From Clostridiales bacterium DTU092 (lineage in GTDB: Bacteria; Bacillota; Clostridia; Caldicoprobacterales; Caldicoprobacteraceae), in contig LFTM01000289.1 of NCBI GenBank assembly GCA_001513505.1, positions 1 to 15,419 of the forward strand: 15,419 bases of DNA. Reading direction: 5' to 3'. Under the pieces are notes generated by a model. It made no database searches, had not been told where the DNA came from, and saw only the letters and a program-made list of their open reading frames with translations. This document shows positions 13,649-15,419 of the stretch, in pieces. The position numbers were made by a program, and so were the translations under genes. Within the stretch, counting starts at the first letter, position 1, and the number at the start of each line of letters is the position of its first letter.

Positions 13649-14655
13649 ATGTCTACTTCTATTCCTTTATAATAGTGTTTTAATATATCAATATATGTAT
13701 GCCCCTGCTTTGCCATATAATTAGCGCCTACCTGACTCATCCCAACTCCATGACCAAACCCGGTGGTATCGATCTTTATCTTATCCTTTTCAAACCGGAA
13801 TTTGAAATCGGTAGAGTTTAATCCGTAAAGGAAACGAAAATCGGTTCCCTTTACAGTAATCCCGCCCACCTCCACTTCCGCCACCCTGCCGCTTTCGGTA
13901 TAACTTTTTATTTTGATTTGAGACGCCAGATTGGAAGAACTTAATTTACTGTTGGGATATCTTTTTTTGAAGATTTTCACAAACTCTGCGTTGGAAAATG
14001 TAAAGGTCTGCCTGTATCTGGGGCTTTCCTCCTCACCGGGGCTGTCTACTACGCCATAATAGGGAAGGGATGTGGAAAACGCCTCCCCCGAATCTGCTGT
14101 CCTGCCGTTACTGGTGGAATGGTAGAAAACTTCAATCGGTTTGTTATTATATGTAATAATATATCCCGCCGTTTCATCAACTGCTTTTTTTATCTTTTCA
14201 TAATTTGCCTCATAGTTATCCTTCCAATTGTTTTTCATCTGCTGCTCGGAGATCCATGCCTGACAGTGGTTGAACTTGCTGCATATATCAGCCTGCGGAT
14301 GTTTTTCACATCCCCTTCCTCCAAAGGCTCTCATTTTTTTTATTGCCAAAGTTCTGGCTGCAACCGCCTGGGCCTTTAAAGCCTCCAGTTCAAAGGAGGC
14401 CGGCATTTCAGCGGCTACCGCCCCCACAACATATTCCTCAATGGGCAGCCTGACCACTTTTTTAGCACTGTGATCATACATTAATACATCGGGTTCACTC
14501 ATCCGTCTTGTTATACTAATTTCATCCCCATGTTCATCATCCCCTGAAATGGAACCCTTCCCGGCTTCATCCGATGAAAAACCTTTTATAATCAGCGTCG
14601 GGATAATCAGTACTATCAATATAACGGATAGTATAATGTTTACCCACCATCTCAT
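13639..14655 (-). CDS. spoIID: SpoIID, mother-cell peptidoglycan lytic transglycosylase
   Basis: SpoIID cleaves glycan strands from the mother-cell side during forespore engulfment, with SpoIIP and SpoIIM. I choose the ATG at 14655 (338 residues). It gives MRWWVNIILSVILIVLIIPT, a membrane anchor like the B. subtilis N-terminus, and GGGGG lies 7 nt upstream. The frame stays open to a TTG at 14733, which has no ribosome site. The SpoIID/LytB domain includes YVVGAVAAEMP with catalytic Glu83, then HPQADICSKFNHC (His119, Cys125, His130, Cys131), then FGHGVGMSQVGANYMA near the C-terminus. From memory, the Cys/His spacing equals the zinc site described for C. difficile SpoIID (His134, Cys140, His145, Cys146). 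A terminator overlaps the stop codon. Confidence 0.96.
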   Translation of the reverse strand: MRWWVNIILSVILIVLIIPTLIIKGFSSDEAGKGSISGDDEHGDEISITRRMSEPDVLMYDHSAKKVVRLPIEEYVVGAVAAEMPASFELEALKAQAVAARTLAIKKMRAFGGRGCEKHPQADICSKFNHCQAWISEQQMKNNWKDNYEANYEKIKKAVDETAGYIITYNNKPIEVFYHSTSNGRTADSGEAFSTSLPYYGVVDSPGEEESPRYRQTFTFSNAEFVKIFKKRYPNSKLSSSNLASQIKIKSYTESGRVAEVEVGGITVKGTDFRFLYGLNSTDFKFRFEKDKIKIDTTGFGHGVGMSQVGANYMAKQGHTYIDILKHYYKGIEVDIYR

Positions 14656-14693
14656 CCTCTTTCCCCCGTTCTCCAAAATTGACTCAATATCAT

Positions 14694-14722
14694 AATTTAT
14701 GTTGGAACGGAGGAAATTAGAA
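14694..14722 (-). promoter_or_regulatory. Candidate sigma-E-like promoter of spoIID
   Basis: On the minus strand TTCTAATT (14722-14715), 13 bp and CATAAATT (14701-14694) partly match the sigma-E consensus (-35 kmATATT, -10 CATACAnT). The predicted leader to the ATG at 14655 is about 33 nt. In B. subtilis spoIID is a sigma-E gene. The -35 match is weak. Confidence 0.35.
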
Positions 14723-14767
14723 CTGTTATGCAAGCTATAAGAAAGATAGCAAATGGTATATTACGTC

Positions 14768-15419
14768 CTAATATTCAATACTTATTACAGGAACTCCAAT
14801 CCAGAGATATGTTTTGTCTTTATATGAATTATAGCGCATTGCCACCTGAACATTTACCGGCTTTCCGCCGGATATGATGTTTTCATCCAGTAAAGGGGAA
14901 TAACCGCTGATGCTGATATACTCTTCATCTTTTATTCCTTCCACCCTGTTAGCATGTATACGGTTTAACAGTTCATCGCACACGTCTTCCATGGCTTTAT
15001 GGCTCAATCTTCCCTTAAAACTTCCCACCAGCGTGGTTCTGATATCGGCATCGGCTTCGAGAATATTGAAAAATGCCTCCATCTGCTTTTTTGCATCTGA
15101 TTTATCAGCCTTATAAATTCTGTCAACAACATCAATAACTATATAACTTTCCCATCTCTTATTCTTCCCTTCAGACGTTTCAACGCTGTGGCATATTATA
15201 CTTACCACCTGATTCTTTTCGTTAACCCCTCTTATATTTACCTGTATTATACCCCCGCCCTCGCTGGAGATATGATCACGGTCATCTCCAATACCGAAGA
15301 ACTTTGATGCTCTTTCAGCAATAAGTTCAAGATCGCTGACAGACCTATAATCCTCCTCAAGCTTTGCCCACCCGTTTACATTCAGATATTCCCTCCGACA
15401 ACCGACGGATGCCATCATG
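14768..15419 (-). CDS. ywmB: YwmB-family protein, 5' end outside window
   Basis: The frame is open to the right edge, so the N-terminus, probably with a signal peptide, is missing; about 217 residues are visible. I assign it to the YwmB family (function unknown, annotated as having a TATA-box-binding-like fold) on three grounds. The C-terminus VAMRYNSYKDKTYLWIGVPV ISIEY resembles B. subtilis YwmB (LQIALRSA...VTVGTPIVTTEY). Segments NRIHANRVEGIKDEEYISIS and NGWAKLEEDY align in the same order. It directly precedes spoIID, as in B. subtilis, where murA is also adjacent. The Met codons near the edge (15418 and 15415) lie inside the family's conserved length and are probably not the real start. 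The role may be envelope-linked, but nothing in the sequence shows a catalytic motif. Confidence 0.8.
   Translation of the reverse strand, partial: MMASVGCRREYLNVNGWAKLEEDYRSVSDLELIAERASKFFGIGDDRDHISSEGGGIIQVNIRGVNEKNQVVSIICHSVETSEGKNKRWESYIVIDVVDRIYKADKSDAKKQMEAFFNILEADADIRTTLVGSFKGRLSHKAMEDVCDELLNRIHANRVEGIKDEEYISISGYSPLLDENIISGGKPVNVQVAMRYNSYKDKTYLWIGVPVISIEY

Noticed and set aside
14656..14733. TTG start giving SpoIID 26 extra residues
   Set aside because: No ribosome site precedes it, and the extension would put a polar stretch before the membrane anchor that is N-terminal in SpoIID; part of it overlaps the likely promoter.
1..15419. Mobile elements, CRISPR arrays, toxin-antitoxin or phage-defence genes
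   Set aside because: Read on both strands, no transposase, integrase, direct-repeat array or defence-type domain was seen; every major open frame belongs to a core gene family.

Overview
The window is a compact chromosomal segment from an endospore-forming, flagellated member of the Bacillota, most likely class Clostridia. The evidence is a set of sporulation genes (spoVG, spoIIID, spoIID, spoIIQ, a YwmB-family gene), two flagellar rod genes and an mreB-family gene in orders known from Bacillus and Clostridia. SpoIID carries the Cys/His zinc site known from C. difficile, and SpoIIQ keeps a complete LytM metal site, as clostridial SpoIIQ proteins do. Coding is dense, base composition is moderate, and AT-rich DNA is confined to the spacers. 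The genus cannot be named from the sequence. I see no rRNA, tRNA, insertion sequence, prophage, CRISPR array or other obvious accessory DNA.

Fourteen of the fifteen genes read on the minus strand. From right to left, the first block is ywmB (5' end outside the window), spoIID, spoIIQ, spoIIID, mbl, flhO, flhP and fabZ. This matches the B. subtilis ywmB-spoIID-spoIIQ and spoIIID-mbl-flhO-flhP-fabZ neighbourhoods. A plus-strand TtcA-like PP-loop gene follows. The second block is purR, spoVG, glmU, prs, pth and mfd (3' end outside the window). It matches the B. subtilis purR-yabJ-spoVG-glmU-prs-ctc-pth-fin-mfd cluster, but without yabJ, ctc and fin. In B. subtilis the two blocks lie far apart on the chromosome.

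Five hairpin terminators divide the window into transcription units: after spoIID, after spoIIQ, after mbl, between the convergent ttcA-like gene and fabZ, and after spoVG. Most units have a readable promoter candidate. Upstream of spoVG there is a sigma-H-type promoter that fits the consensus at every defined position. Upstream of flhO there is a sigma-D-like promoter. Upstream of spoIIQ a sigma-F-like promoter overlaps the spoIID terminator. Sigma-A-type promoters precede glmU and the ttcA-like gene. The glmU-prs-pth-mfd unit begins with a leader of about 180 nt in which one early segment can pair with either of two later segments.

The gene functions fall into three groups. Forespore engulfment and mother-cell control are covered by SpoIID, SpoIIQ and SpoIIID, with SpoVG acting at sporulation onset. 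Envelope and shape are covered by Mbl, GlmU and FabZ, and motility by FlhO and FlhP. Nucleotide metabolism and information processing are covered by PurR, Prs, Pth, Mfd and the TtcA-like protein. This is core-genome DNA. I found no convincing undescribed multi-gene system, and the points worth a second look are mainly regulatory sites, start codons and gene order.
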